A stretch of DNA of 64,000 bases from Vandiemenella viatica (lineage: Eukaryota > Arthropoda > Insecta > Orthoptera > Morabidae). The stretch spans positions 107,009,447 to 107,073,446 of the forward strand of contig CM061920.1 in NCBI GenBank assembly GCA_031002005.1, read 5' to 3'. Of this stretch, positions 1 to 12,597 are shown in pieces; positions within the stretch are counted from its first letter, which is position 1, and the number at the start of each line of letters is the position of its first letter. Below the pieces are notes generated by a model. It saw nothing but the letters and a program-made list of their open reading frames with translations, did not search any database and was not told where the DNA came from. The position numbers were made by a program, and so were the translations under genes.

Positions 1-1649
1 TAACACATCATATATGCACTAGATTAAGAAATATCTGTCAATAGCTGTAACCTTCTTTTTGTATTGTTTTTACTTACTCCTCAGAAACATCTCTAGTTGT
101 ATCTTTTCTGTGTGTACGATCTGGGAGCTAGTTTTGCCATAGGACGACATAACTCAAATTACAGTACTGCACACAACACACATTTGTTGCCGTGAGTCAA
201 ATGTCAAATTGAAGGATACATTTAAACGGGGCGATACAACCGGTAAAGAACGAGTCGTACCGGAAAGTGACGACAGGGAGACACGGTGACGAAGACTGAA
301 ACATGTTTTCACCCCATTTTACGGATTGCGGATCCGCTTAGTTAGGTGCTGGATCCGCCAGACTGCCAAATGATGCCGGATCCCGCATTGCTGGATTGCA
401 GTCCCTAGCTACATCCCAGCTAAAGTTTAAGTAAATCATTGGTTGATTAAAAAAAAAAAACACTATTTTTCAGCCAATGCTACAAGTTATAATTGTTTGA
501 TTATGAAGTCGCACTATGGTATAAACTATGGAGACAAGGGTATGACAATGGAAAATCTTAAAGAACTAGACCTTATGAAAGAGTTAAATAAGATGGAAAT
601 ATTCTAGAGATCCAACTGACCTGCTTGGTGTACACAGAAAACTTTTACAAGACAATTGTGATAAAATTGCAGATAAAGTAGCTCGAAAATTATTATTGGT
701 ATAATTATATATACTAATTAATTAAATTATAATTAATTAAAATATAATAATATTAATTAATTATTCAATTAATACAATATATATGTATTACATTAATAAA
801 AGTTTTTTAGCATACATATTATCAGTTTTCTCTTGCCTGCCCCCCCCCCTAAATAAAATCCTGGCTACGCCCTTGGAAGGCTTCACAAATCTTTGGATAA
901 CAAGCAAATTACAACCATTTGAAACAACCAAAGAAGATTTCAAAAAGGAAATTGGACGTTACTTGCACACCGAAAAAAAGTTTTTTTGTTGTTTATTTGT
1001 TATTTAAAAAGAAAATAACTTGCACATTAAAAGTAAATATCGCCTAATAGACGCAGTTATGTCAGGAAGGTAACCTACAGTTGTATCGTCACGTAAAAAT
1101 TCCAACGAAAAGGACACAAAGCGTTCCGGAACTGTTGCAAGATTAGCATAAAATTTCTACATGTGATGTCACTTCTAAAATAAATTCTATTGTTCACGGC
1201 CGCGCACCTGTATTTTTTTGCATGATATTCTCTCTCTGGTAAGTTTAAAAATTAAAACTTTTCAGTTATGGTAGCAATTTGTTTCAAACACTTGCATGAC
1301 GCTTAACAACTATTATGAATTCTTCGAATAAAAACATGGTAGTGGAAAAAACAGCAAACAAATACCGAAAAAATTCACAAAAAAATATTATCCCAACCAA
1401 GGTTCTTCGAACGTAGGACGTTCTGAATTCCATTACCACTCTTCAATCACGCAGCTATCCTGACACTACTTCTTAATTACTTCTCTTTATGTTAATAGTG
1501 AACACTTCACAGTTTCTTCATGTGAGATGAAGTGAAACGAGGTACGTAAATGAATAAACAAACAAATTCAATTTTACTGACAAAAAATATTATTTATCCA
1601 TAATCTTTAATCTGCAATTAAGAAAAATGGCCCACAACATCCAGTTGTT
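1..1649. other. Intergenic, no gene recognised
   Basis: AT-rich sequence with short, unconvincing open frames. It holds a very AT-rich island at about 690-785 made of TTAATTAA-like words, and a C-run near 841-849. I see no protein similarity, RNA gene or clear transposon end. Confidence 0.6.
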
Positions 1650-1708
1650 CCGAGCGTGGTGAGTGAGCGGTTAACGCTCTGGCCTCGCATCCGGGAGGAC
1701 GCCGCACA
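1650..1708 (+). repeat. SINE head fragment (tRNA-like)
   Basis: About 59 bases match the first part of the SINE copies at 17046 and 23125: the CCGAGCGTGGTG start, the GCTCTGGCCTCGCAT word and the GGGAGGACG word. The match stops before the B-box region and no poly-A or target duplication is visible. This is a truncated or decayed third copy. Confidence 0.6.
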
Positions 1709-2550
1709 GTGTGATATTTTCTAAATCTAGAGGGACAAAAGTCAGTTTTGATAATTGTCTACGCAGGCAAAATAGTTATTTATATTCAAAGTAGATGAAC
1801 AATACCACTCGGAACAAAGGTTTATTTTCAACGAATTCACGCCTAACAATAGAAAAAATAGTTTGAACAATGGGCTTCCTGTGATCCACCGAACAAGCGC
1901 TTCAGTCTAGGGCTGTTGATATTTTAAAAAATATCGGATTTTCGATATATCGATATTTTAAAAAATATTTATATGGGATTCGATATATCGAAGAAAAAGT
2001 ATCGATATATCGACCCTATTATATAAAAACAATGTAACAAACACAAATCATTTTAAAAAATGGCGAAATCTTGTGGATATTTAATGATGAAGAGTTGTGA
2101 GATATTTTTCTTAATCAAGTTTTGATTTTCTGAAGGAAAAAAAAAATAGTTTTTCATGACGTTGCGGATAAATCTTTTTTTTAAAATTGTGATTTAGCCA
2201 TTATACTACTATTTACTAAAAGGAAAGGCAGAATGTTTATGATTTACTCGAAGACTTGTGAATCCAGAAAGAGCATCGAAGGAAATCTTGGCTTTTGTGA
2301 GTTTAAAAGCTCAATAATGCAACATTATAAAGGCATTTATTTAGGTTGATGTTCTATTATCAGAGTTTCAATAATGACCAAGTCACTTTTTTACAAGTAT
2401 TGTTTTATGTGGAATTTAATTTCTTTTTGTAGGTTGATAGCTTATTCTGAGTCTTCTTACTTTTTTGGACCAAATGTTTGCACCTTAGCAAAGATTGTGT
2501 ATCCAAATTTATCAATATTCCTGGTTACATCCAATTTTCATGTCAAAATA

Positions 2551-3238
2551 CGAGGCGCGTCTAGAAAGTAAGTTCCGTTTCAATTTATCTCCGCTGCAGC
2601 GCTGCGATTGCAGTTCCGCACATGCGCTGTAGACGATGTGTATCAAGGGAAAGAACGTGCGCTATTTGGAGATCGCTGTCAGTTACGTACGCTTTGTTGT
2701 GCTTGTTTGAAATGTCGGCGTTGATTGAAAATCCCGCCGCCTGTGAAATCAGGTCTGTGATTCGGTTTCTGAAAGCGAGGAAAGTGAAACCAAGTGAAAT
2801 TTATCGGCAAATTTGCGATGTTTACGGACCAAATGCGATGAGTGATTCGATGGTGAGAAGATGGGTCCGACAGTTCAATGGCGGGCGTAGTGATGTGCAC
2901 GATGAAGAACGAAGTGGGCGTCCACCTTTGGTTACAGAAGAACTGGTTCACGCGATTGATGTTCTTTCAACTCAAGTCTTTCCTTGGCGGTCATCACTTC
3001 ACCAATGACGACGAGCTGAAAGAAACTGTTTCCAACTGGTTGAAGACACAGGCGGCAGATTTCTTTGAAGAAGGTATACAAAACCTGGTGCCACGCTATG
3101 ACAAATGCCTGCAAAATTTCGGAAGTTATGTGGTAAAGTAGTTTAAGAGTTGTAGAATTTTGTGCAATAAAAATTTCTTATGTATCTGTGCAATTTCATT
3201 TTATTACCAAACGAAACTTACTTTCTGGACGAGCCTCG
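2551..3238 (+). mobile_element. Mariner element, internally deleted
   Basis: The terminal inverted repeats are about 29 bp (left CGAGGCGCGTCTAGAAAG, right end complementary with a few mismatches), each flanked by a TA dinucleotide (2549-2550 and 3239-3240), as expected for Tc1/mariner insertion. The element is 688 bp, about half the usual 1.3 kb, because the middle of the transposase is missing. It is non-autonomous. Confidence 0.85.
2712..3141 (+). pseudogene. Mariner transposase remnant (N and C termini only)
   Basis: Starting at ATG 2712 (MSALIEN...), the frame encodes the N-terminal helix-turn-helix DNA-binding region of a mariner transposase, including the words SVIRFLKARKVKP and MVRRWVRQFNGGR followed by DEERSGRPP. 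Near 2960 the frame breaks. The last part continues in another frame as FTNDDELKETVSNWL and FFEEGIQNLVPRYDKCL, the standard C-terminus, ending at the stop at 3139-3141. The catalytic DD34D core is deleted, so the product cannot transpose. The family assignment rests on these conserved terminal words. Confidence 0.85.
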
Positions 3239-3240
3239 TA

Positions 3241-4340
3241 CTTTCCTCGACAACGCACTCTCATGTAAAACAACGGGCTCGAGTCCAATTCGTTCTGTGC
3301 GAGCTTCGCCGTGTCTGCATTGTTACCATCGGTGTAGGACTACCAATAACTTCCAAATTAAATGTAGTAACAAAGTAAAACTAATTGTGTTTTTTATGCT
3401 CCTGATCTTTGTGCAAAACTGAAACTCAAGGCATATAGCCTCATCAAGAAGAAAGCAATTAACTTACAAATTTTCTCTAAGACGTTTCAGCTTTTAGATT
3501 GGTATTGATAAAACACAGGGATTTTTCTTATACTATGGGGATCAAACCAAGTATGTGTATCAAATTACCATTTTCTAGGACAACTGGATGTTGCATAGAA
3601 TTATGATGAGAGAACGTCATAGTTATTTAAAAGAGTTTCAGATCCAAAAAAGTTCCAAACTAAGGTGGTGAATGAAGTAAAATTTTGCACCAAAACTCAT
3701 GTCAGAAACTTCATTGGACATACTTTTCAAGAGCATGAACTCATGTTTTTCCCGTTGTTTCTTCTACTATGAATGGAGAACTCCCTACATTAATTGAAAA
3801 TTTCCCCTTCTTTGATATTGCTTCGCAAATGGGTAACGCTTTACCATAATACAATTTTTTAAATCTGAGATTCTAGGTGGAATGCAGGATTTAGGGCGAG
3901 GGTTGGGGGCAAACCGGGGTACTTGCTCTGGGCGATAAAATCGTGTCCAACAATGCGTTTGGCAAACAGTTAAAGTGGCGACATCAATGCGTTTGGCCAA
4001 CAATCAAGGAGGCGATTCTCGGGGTCTGGCTGGCAACAATGTTTGAAGAGGCGGCAATCTCAGTTTTTCCCCGGCTTGGAAAACCCTAGAGCCGCTACTG
4101 TCAAGGCAGTTCCCTTGGCGTTAACAAATTGTTTTTTAAAGGCACCAATCTATAATAATAAGTTTTTAGCATAGCGCTTTGTAAAGGCAATCCAAAAGTG
4201 GTAGATTCTTTTTACAATTTCTTATCTTAATAAATTCGTAAGTGATATAACAAAACTGGCTATGACATAATTTTGGAGCTCAATTCTTCTGTTGGTATGG
4301 AACAAGAAGCGTATCCAATTCGCGCGAAATATTTAACTGT
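3241..4340. other. Non-coding spacer with a dispersed repeat
   Basis: No gene. The part at about 3990-4115, read on the minus strand, shares words such as GAGATTGCCGCC and CATTGTTGCCA, in the same order, with the interior of the 242-bp MITE at 11021-11262. It is probably a diverged relative of that element. The remainder shows nothing. Confidence 0.45.
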
Positions 4341-5389
4341 GGAGTGCCAGATACAGGCTTATAATTTCCGGGACATTTCTGGGTCTAAAAAGTATTTTAG
4401 CGGTATGTTTAAAGAGTGAACAAAAATGAAAATTAATAAAAAATTCTATTTTAGGTAAATATGCTATCTAACGTATATATAGAACCTCTTTTAACTTTAT
4501 TTATTAAACTATGGTAGAAAGTCAATATCAGGTATTATGAATCAAAAGGAAAAATACTAAACTTAAAACAAAAATTGACCACCTCGTTAGGAATGTTTTA
4601 CTTTGGTACAAAATCAACATCGGGTATTATCAATCACAATCTCAAAAATTTTAAACCAAACCTGAACACTTCTGTTAGGCTCATTAATTAAAATTAGGCA
4701 GAAAATCAACATCAGGTTTTATCAACAAATAAAAAAAAATTAGTATCTATCTTTTGCTAAATCAAAATCAACACCAATCAAAATAGATCTTAATCATCTA
4801 CTTTTAAAATATTTATTACTAGATTTTGCCATTTTCATAAATATTTCTCCGTCACTGCTTTGCAAAACTGATAAAATTTCTCAGCAAGAGTATTCAAAAT
4901 TTAGTTTGCAGTTCAGCCTTGATCGAATCCATGAACGTTCTGTTTCGCTCTTATTTCATAAATTATTCAACGGGCTAAAACATTGGTCGTCAAACTGCGG
5001 CCCGCGGGCCGCATTCGGCCCAAATGAAGTTTTCGTGAGGCCCGCGGCCCTCCTCGGCTTCGCACGGGCAGCATTAGTTATCTACTTGTCTGGCGTAGCC
5101 GTGTTTTGTTTGCGGAAACTGCGTAGAATTGTGATTAAAGTCGGGGCCACTTGCGGCGTTCCGCAGCGCTCAGAGGCGTGAGCACACTGCTAGCCAACAA
5201 TGTAAGCCGTGCATCAAACGCGCCGCGCCCCTATGGCCGCTCGTTTGTCGGCGGGTTTGTCCCGCAGCCGCCTCAGTGTTAGCTTTGTCGTGTCAATCGT
5301 GCAGTAAGTTTCGGTGCTCCTGAGCTTTCGTCGCGTCTTGAGTGTATTTGTGCTCATATTTTGTGCTATCATTAGTAGTGGAATAAATA

Positions 5390-7269
5390 ATGTCTGGTGT
5401 ACCCTCAAAAACAGTGACTAAGAGGAAAATAAGTGAAGAGAAAAGACAGTTCCAAGAAATATGGGAAGAAGAGTTTTGTATTATAAGTGGGCACAACGAA
5501 GGTACTGCTACTTGCTTAATATGCCGGGATACCATCGTGGGACTGAAGAGATACAATTTATTTCGCCACTACACAAGTAAGCACAGTTCATTTACAGTAG
5601 CTTTTCCTTTGAATTCAAATGAAAGAAAGGAAAAAATTGCTCATCTAAAATCTACCATTCGTCGTCAACAAAACGTTATGTTAGCAGCAGTTGGGCAAAG
5701 TGAGGCTGTCACAAAAGCATCATACCAAGTATGTAATATTCTAGCAAAAAATATGAAACCTTTCACTGATGCTGAATTAGTGAAGAAATGTATGATGACT
5801 GTTTCTGACACTTTGTTTCAAAATTTCTCTAACAGTAAGCAAATATTAGCTGAAATAAATAAGCTTACACTTTCAGAATCTATCTGTCGACGCCGTATAG
5901 AAGATATTTCAAAATATATGTTTGAGGAAGTAATTAATAAAGTAAAACTATGCAAATACTTCAGTCTTGCATGTGATTCCAGTACAGCTTCAATGGCTCA
6001 GTTTTCATTATTTGTGCGTTACTGCACATATTATGGGGTAATAGAGGAAGATTTTTTTAGCAATTATAACCATGAAAGGTCACACAAAAGGTTCTGATTT
6101 TATGGATGCAATTAAAGAGTTTGTAGAAAAAAATGACTTACCTATGAGCAAATTAATATCAGTATGTACAGATGGCTGTCCATCAATAATGGGCGTCAAC
6201 AATGGTTTGGTAGCACTGATTAAGAAGGAATGGAATTTGCCACATTTACTCTCCATTCACTGCTTACTGCATCAAGAAAGTCTGGCATGTCAAATTTCAA
6301 ATACCAAATTGAAGAATGTTATGTAAACGGTTATAAGCGTTATAAATTTCATTCGTGCCCGTGAAATTAATCACCGGAAATTTAAAGAACTACTGGAGGA
6401 ATTGCAGGCTTGTTACAGTGATGTTATCCTACATACTGCTGTCAGATGGTTAAGCAAAGGAAAAGTGCTGGAACGATTTGTCAATTTGAAATCAGAAATT
6501 ATTTTATTCTTACAGCAAAGTGGTAAAAATTATCCTGAACTTGATGATGATGAATGGTGGATACTTACAGCTTTCTTGACCGATATTACACAAAAATTCA
6601 ACACACTTAACTTGGAATTACAAGGACTAAACAAGATAATTGGGCAAATGACTAACAAAATATTAGCATTTGAAGCCAAACTGCAATCTATATATAAATG
6701 AACTCTGAGAAAAAGATCTGTCTAATTTTCCAACTGTTGCTATGCTCAGATCAGACTTAGCTATCGCCGAAACTATTTACCAAGACATGAAAGAACATTT
6801 GGAAGCCTATTTGGAAGGTATACAAAACAGATTTGCAGATGTTAGAAATATTCGAAGCTGTTTCATTCTCGTAGAGAACCCTTGGCATGTTGAACATGAT
6901 GATCTCAAATTATTCTGCCAATTTGGATTTCCTAAAACTAACTTGCTAAATGAAATAATCGAACTTCAACCTGACACACTGCTTAAAGCTCTATTTATAG
7001 AACATCGTGAAACCCAACAGTACACTCAATTTTGAAAATGCGTGCCTAAGAATTATAAAAATTTACGAGACTGTGCACAGCTCATTTTAACACTATTTCC
7101 TTCAACTTACCTTTGTGAAGCTTCATTTTCAAAAATGAAGTACTTGAAAAATAAATATCGTAATCGGTTGTCCAGTCATTTAGAAGACGCAATGAGGATT
7201 GCATGCAGCCCAAACGACGCAGATATAGATGAGATAGCCAAAAACGTTCAACATCACAAATCACATTAA
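5390..7269 (+). pseudogene. hAT transposase pseudogene (GTF2IRD2/Charlie8 type)
   Basis: The ATG at 5390 opens a protein with a BED-like zinc finger near residues 37-65 (CLIC ... NLFRHYTSKH), then the hAT catalytic region with LACDSSTA and a downstream VCTDGCPSIMG word. The C-terminus (from 7042) carries LFPSTYLCEASFSKMKYLKNKYRNRL, the hAT dimerisation segment. The reading frame is broken by a shift near 6080, a stop at 6324-6326, a shift between 6700 and 6742, and a stop at 7033-7035. An AATAAA at 7311-7316 follows the stop. The overall size, about 620 codons, fits the family. GTF2IRD2 in mammals is a domesticated gene with a Charlie8-type tail; here I see only the transposon, not a host fusion. 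Confidence 0.85.
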
Positions 7270-7329
7270 TGAAAAATTCTATATTTGTACTTTGTTTTGC
7301 AATTTTAATGAATAAAAAACCACATTCAA

Positions 7330-9280
7330 AAACAGACCTGTAGCTTTCTTATATAGCCCTTTGCATGTGCAGTGTATCTGTCGTTTTCTTATTTTTTAAA
7401 TTAGTTATTTATTTATATATTCTTTTGAAAGTTTGAGATTAACAAAATTACAATATAAAGTTTTTGTGGCCATTTGAATAATGTAATATAATATTTTTAA
7501 AATACGTCTAGTTCATCTTGCGTGAAAGTACTTTAAAATCAATTTAAGGAACAAAACACACTGATCCCAGACTTGTTTTTGGTAGTGACAAAATTACTAA
7601 TGATTCTCTTCCTTGCCTTCACCCTTCTTATGCTCCTGCTTAGCTACATGAATATTGTAACATTACGCAAGTCATGTGAATTTTCACAGGGATCATTAGA
7701 CTGGAATCAATTAGTCAGGTGCACTGTATGCTTTTTTTTCAGTTTATTGAAAATTGATCAGCAGCATTTTATGCTATTTTAAACGCTTGTAAAATGGTGA
7801 CAGCCATTTTGTGAAAATCTGAATGGCGCATGTCATCAATGACTCGTGCTACAATGAATATTCCAGTCGGTCTCAACACTTGACTCTTGTGAAGACTGAC
7901 TAAAAATGTAATTGTTGTCAACATGACAACTATTGCCTCCCACAAATACGTCCCTCAAAATCTAATAGTTGTCAAACTGGCGGATGGGGATTTAAAAATA
8001 TTATTCCCTGTGTTGCAGGATTTCAGTGTCATAAACATGGCTTATTGTTGTCAGCAACTGCACAGCAGTGTTATTTGGCGAAGGAGTCACATACTTCCAA
8101 CAGTTCCAAATGGTCTGTTTTCGAAAGTACTATTTCATTTTAACAGGTGCTAACGTTCACAGCTTCTGTATATCCTAATCCGATAAAGAATAAATGGTTT
8201 GCAGCTGTCGGCTTTACCTGTCTCCTTCGTCAAATGAAAAATATAATGGAAGAATTATAAGTAGGAGCGCGTAAAGTTGTTCAGTCGCCTTTACAGGTGC
8301 CACTCGGTACAGGGGCAGATAGATTTGTCGTTGCTGTGTGAGGGGACGTAATAATGGAAATGTTTTGTTGTTTGTTTCTCAGTGCTGACAACTCATGGGC
8401 GTGTGTGCCTCGTACAAATTATCTGCTGTTGTATAAATCTTAAATGAAAGTGCCTTGGATTCATGAATGCGCTTATAGAGGCGGTCAGCTTCATATGTGG
8501 TAAATATTTGGAAAAAGGAATCATTAGTCATTAGCTCTTAAAAAAATGTGTGTGTGTGTTTTGGTGTGTGTTTATCCTCCACACCTGTGAAGAAATATTG
8601 TGGGGTAAGCAAAGGCAACGTCTTATTGGGATTGGGGGGGAGGGGGGTGGTAATGTGGATGGAGAAGGGGAAGGAGGAGATGGACACATACAGGGGGAAG
8701 TGCGAAATGGACAGAGAAAGGGATGAAGAGATGGTGAGTGAGGGGAAGGACGACATGGGCGACAGAGAGTGAGGGGAGGAAGAGACAAAATAACATTAGA
8801 TTGAAATAAATACATATCTAGTCAATGCCAGCTAGTATGAAAGAAATTAAGGCTGTTGTAGTTTAGTCCACTGAGTTGAAGAAATATGACTTTCAAAACA
8901 TGTAGTAAACAGTTGTGATTGTGTCTCATGTTACATAATACATTTAAATGTAAGTACAGTTGTCGTTATTAACCATCTGCTCACCAAGAGAACGCAGCAA
9001 TATTTCGTTGGGCAATTACAGTGTTACTATTTAGGGGTCGCTGAGGGTGGCAGCAATCTGAAACAGAACATTCTACACAAAGTGTTCCGGATGGTCTCGA
9101 CTTTAACGATTAGTGCTAGAAAGTCAGTGGTAAACCTCTCGCTTCTTTACTATAGCTAGTCTACTGGAGGTTCAAAACACACCATTTACATGCGTTGCCA
9201 ATTAATAAAGATACATGTAAATCTGTGGCCCGAGGTGCCACATCATACTGTTAGTTTTGGCCACTGAGCAGAAAAGTTTG
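7330..9280. other. Non-coding tail of the hAT element
   Basis: About 2 kb with no convincing coding region. An imperfect TG repeat lies at 8546-8570 and a strand-asymmetric GA/GGGGA-rich tract at 8617-8790, whose complement gives proline/serine-rich spurious frames. No internal TIR pair was recognised. Confidence 0.5.
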
Positions 9281-9439
9281 ACGACCACTGGGCTAAAACA
9301 TGTCTCGTAAAAGTCATTGCTTGTTGGAATTGACCAAACAAAACCAACTATTTTTTTAAAATATTCAAAATCATTAAAAACGTTTGTTCTAAAGAAATTA
9401 GCCCAGATTTTATCGTTTGGAAAGTCTTTTGGAAGGACC

Positions 9440-10559
9440 CAGTGGCGGCTGGTGGGTTATCAAACTGGTGGTGCACCACAAAACTTGACACAATCGATAA
9501 GACGTGATAAAATATACCTGTTTTTATCAACTTGTTCATTATACTTTTGAATATTGCTTCTATACACAGAATCTAGCTGATTACGAATGTCGACCGTGCC
9601 TAACACAGACAAACTCATTACATTTTGTAGGTGTACTTGTGAAGAATCATGTTTTTTTTTTTATTTTTTCACTCAAATGCGTCAAATCCTTGATTCCTGT
9701 TTCTGTCCAAATCGATTCTCCGCCAAAAATAATGCAAGGAAAACAAAAGAATGCATTAAGACGCTCACATCCACACAACCATTTCTTTCTATTATACATT
9801 TCACTTTTAAAACTTCGTCTAAATGCTTTATTTTTCGATTTGCACTCTTGTTTTAAATTTAAAAAGGGCCGTGGCGGTCCGGCCAATTTTATGTTCACTT
9901 TATTTTGAAAAGTTCTGTTATTTTCTTTAATATAATCAATGTTTATGCTCATTTTCACTAACACCAAACACAATATAGAATAAAAGTTCTCGAAAAAAAT
10001 CGAAACAAAAACTAAAAACAATTATTTACGGTAATATAAATAAACAATTATTAGCGCGTCACACATACAGTGAAACTATACTGATAGTCTAATAACGAGA
10101 TGTCAATCATGGCTGCCGTCGCCTCGCGCGCGCCCATGCCAGCCAGCCAATTCGTCAAACATCGGGTGCTTTCGGCAATCCTCGGTTCGCACGTGCGGCG
10201 CTCGACAACCGACTCATTTACTCGGTACGTTTCTATGAACTATCTTTTGTTTCACGCGTCAGGCGTATTAACTCGTACACCTACAAGTTGTATTAGCAGT
10301 CCTCGTGCACTCGCCGAAGCGCACGAGAATTTGTCTTTACAGGAAAATAAGTCTTAATAGTTTAGTAAAGCGCTCAAACTGTTTCACCATAATTGGAGAT
10401 TTAATTTTTTATACGTTTTTGTTTTTGTATGTTTAAAAATAAATATTAAAATTGGGAATATAAAATAAAGATGAAGTAGGTACTTAATATTTTGTCATTT
10501 TTAAATCTTTTGGATTGGTGGTTCAGCGCACGAGCGCACTTAAGGTACAGCCGCCACTG
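9440..10559 (-). mobile_element. hAT deletion derivative with exact TSD
   Basis: Both ends read CAGTGGCGGCTG inward, and the exact 8-bp duplication GAAGGACC flanks the element (9432-9439 and 10560-10567). The length is 1120 bp. The minus strand carries the 5' part of a transposase gene; the GC-rich CpG region at 10100-10340 lies upstream of it and probably contains its promoter. The transposase stops almost at the left TIR, so most of the gene was lost in one internal deletion. Confidence 0.9.
9455..9952 (-). pseudogene. hAT transposase N-terminus with TTF zinc finger (ZMYM-like)
   Basis: From ATG 9952 on the minus strand the protein contains KWLCGCERLNAFFCFPC and FGGESIWTETGIKDLTHL, the TTF-type zinc finger found at the start of ZMYM1/DUF4371-class hAT transposases. 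The frame shifts in an A-rich run near 9650. Beyond it, HDSSQVHLQNVMSL, DIRNQL and a NRYILSRLIDCVKFCG-like word continue the same family. The protein then ends at the left terminal repeat. The RNase H-like catalytic domain is absent. The element is non-autonomous but keeps a recognisable DNA-binding domain. Confidence 0.8.
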
Positions 10560-11020
10560 GAAGGACCTGAAAAACACGTTTCAGACATGTGAACTCTGTA
10601 TAAAGGGAGTTAATGTTAACTGCATCTAGAATCCCAGAAAATTCGAAGAGTATTTTCCTGTCTGTTTCAATTCCTCTGTTTTAAGGGTCATTCCATCCTC
10701 CTGCTGCAAGCATGGGTTACTTGGCTTGGCGTCATGACCACCGAGGTGAACTGAGTTTGAGAAAAAAACTAGTATACGGAAATTCCGGGACAGTAATGCA
10801 TAATTCCTGAACACGAGATCAGACACAAAATTCCGGGATATTCCCGGATTTTCTGGCTATCTGGCAGCCCTACCCATACCTGGTACATTACGATTAGTTT
10901 CTTAATGCTAATACTTTTGCATTGATTGAAGACAAATTTTTAAAAACTTTTCAAAATGTCCAGACAATAATTCTAATGAATATTGAATGAGTTATTTTAC
11001 CTTCGTTTTTTACTTCTCCA

Positions 11021-11262
11021 CAGGCCCGCCGCTAGCTGTTTGAGCGCCCGCGTGCAATAGCGATTATGCCGCCCCCTGTCCAACTACAGCCAGTGGTGGA
11101 GCTAGGAAATTTCCTAAGCGGTTTAAAAAACTGTGAGATTGCCGCCCCCATTGTTGCCATCCCCAGTGTCGCCGCCGACCGCCCGAAGCAGCTGTTGAGC
11201 TAAAAAAAAAGGTCGCCCACTACATAATATGCTGCCTTGCACCACCGCTTACGGCGGCCCTG
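11021..11262. mobile_element. Short hAT-type MITE
   Basis: 242 bp. The ends read CAGGCCCGCCGCTAGC and, inverted, CAGGGCCGCCGTAAGC, flanked by the exact 8-bp duplication CTTCTCCA (11013-11020 and 11263-11270). It has no coding content. Its interior is GC-rich and shares words with the repeat at 3990-4115. Confidence 0.85.
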
Positions 11263-11525
11263 CTTCTCCATGTGCTCGTATCGTTCATTCTTTCTTAAAA
11301 TTCTATCTATGAAAATGTATTGCATGTGCAACACAGGTAATCGTTTTCCCTCCAATAATAACTTTATTCTACGAGGAAAAGGGAAAATAACCACTTATTC
11401 TTTTAAAATATCGGACTCCGATATCCAGATTTCAGTATCGATATATCGTCTAAAAAAGTATCACTCATAAATATCGATATTTTTTAAAAAAATATCGATA
11501 TTTTATCAATAGTCCTATTTCAGAC

Positions 11526-12595
11526 GGCCGCGATAATCCATTGAGTTTGGTCGATGATTATGCTGTATTTCTGCGTGTTAGTAGTGATTTGTGTGTTGCT
11601 ATTGCTTTTGGCGAGCTTCAAGTTAAGTTTACGCATGATTTTTCCGTGATACAATAGCATCATTAAAACAGAACAAAATTATTTTTAATAAAAAAAAACT
11701 ACTGAGCCAATTTCATGTTGAGTTTTAGTTCATTATACCACATTATACCGATCTCTTACTATATTTATTTGAAGGAGCTGCTTATTAGCTACAAGAAATA
11801 CCTTAATTTGTTTACGCATATTTGCGACACCCATACAACTTTTCTTTATTTTCAGCATGACTGCACAAATTTCGCGTACAGAATTTTTCGACGTATGGTT
11901 TGCTAAAGCAAAACAATCAATCTCTACCTTTCAATTTAAATATAAATGAGTCTCAAATAGAAGCTGTTACATTTTTAAGCTCAGTAGAATAAAAGTCAGT
12001 TTTTTTTTCTATAGCCAGCCCCACAAATAAGGCGTCTATTTTCGTTATTTTTCCGCTGTAGGCTTTTACATAATGTTCTCGATTTTGTATTCAAAATGAA
12101 ATTTCATAAATAACAATAAATCACCAGCGAAAACAATAAAAATAGTTGAAACCTTGGATAATAGGAATCGCTCCATTCCTAGCCGCAGCGTTTACAGACG
12201 TGTGACGTCACTCAAGCGACCACCAATCCTAGAGCGTTTTCTGTCACGTGACCAGAGGTAAGAAAAGTATAATTTTTATTTAGCTTTTTTATTAAAAATA
12301 ATCCACTTTTCTTTTCAAAATTTAAAAAATTAGCTTCCTGAAGCATTAATCTATGAGAATGAGTTCAATTTATAATATTTTTTTAATATTGTCAAATAGC
12401 CTATTTTCTAAGGATCTGTTTCACATCTTATAGCATCCTGACTTCTACTTATGTAGAGTCGCTCTCTGATTTATTCCCTCCTATTCCATAGTCCAAATGA
12501 CCAATCAGTCAATGTCTCTAACATTTTTAAAATCTTCAGTAACGGAACGATTAAAATTGTCTGAATACCTTCCCTTCACATCATTTTCTTACATA
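11526..12595. other. Intergenic, no gene recognised
   Basis: AT-rich. A short GC-richer patch at 12180-12255 contains a palindromic TGACGTCA and a CACGTG word. I see no coding similarity. The patch may be the outer, non-repeated flank of the element that follows. Confidence 0.5.
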
Positions 12596-12597
12596 GT

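Larger units (their letters stand above)
4981..9290 (+). mobile_element. hAT transposon, Charlie8/GTF2IRD2-like, complete ends
   Basis: The left end is CATTGGTCGTCAAACT and the right end, read in reverse, is CAGTGGTCGTCAAACT. Both are flanked by the exact 8-bp target duplication GGCTAAAA (4973-4980 and 9291-9298), diagnostic of hAT insertion. The element is 4310 bp. The left subterminal region (4998-5300) is GC-rich and may hold the promoter. The transposase remnant covers 5390-7269. The last 2 kb is non-coding and includes a TG-rich tract (8546-8570) and a purine-rich tract (8617-8790), so it may contain extra insertions. Confidence 0.9.
1908..11517. mobile_element. Decayed outer hAT-like element, host of nested insertions
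   Basis: The left end starts TAGGGCTGTTGAT and continues into repeated ATCGATAT words (1908-2020). The right end, read on the other strand, starts TAGGACTATTGAT and continues into the same ATCGATAT words (11400-11517). The flanking 8-mers, CTTCAGTC (1900-1907) and TTTCAGAC (11518-11525), match at 6 of 8 positions, consistent with an old hAT target duplication. No transposase can be assigned to this element itself; the coding material inside belongs to nested insertions. The two ends could also come from separate copies, so the pairing is an inference. Confidence 0.45.

Noticed and set aside
5390..7269. Domesticated GTF2IRD2-like host gene
   Set aside because: The frame has several stops and shifts and lies within intact hAT ends with an exact TSD, so it is a transposon copy.
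8531..8815. Proline/serine-rich open frame on the minus strand
   Set aside because: It is produced by a purine-rich low-complexity tract; no conserved motif.
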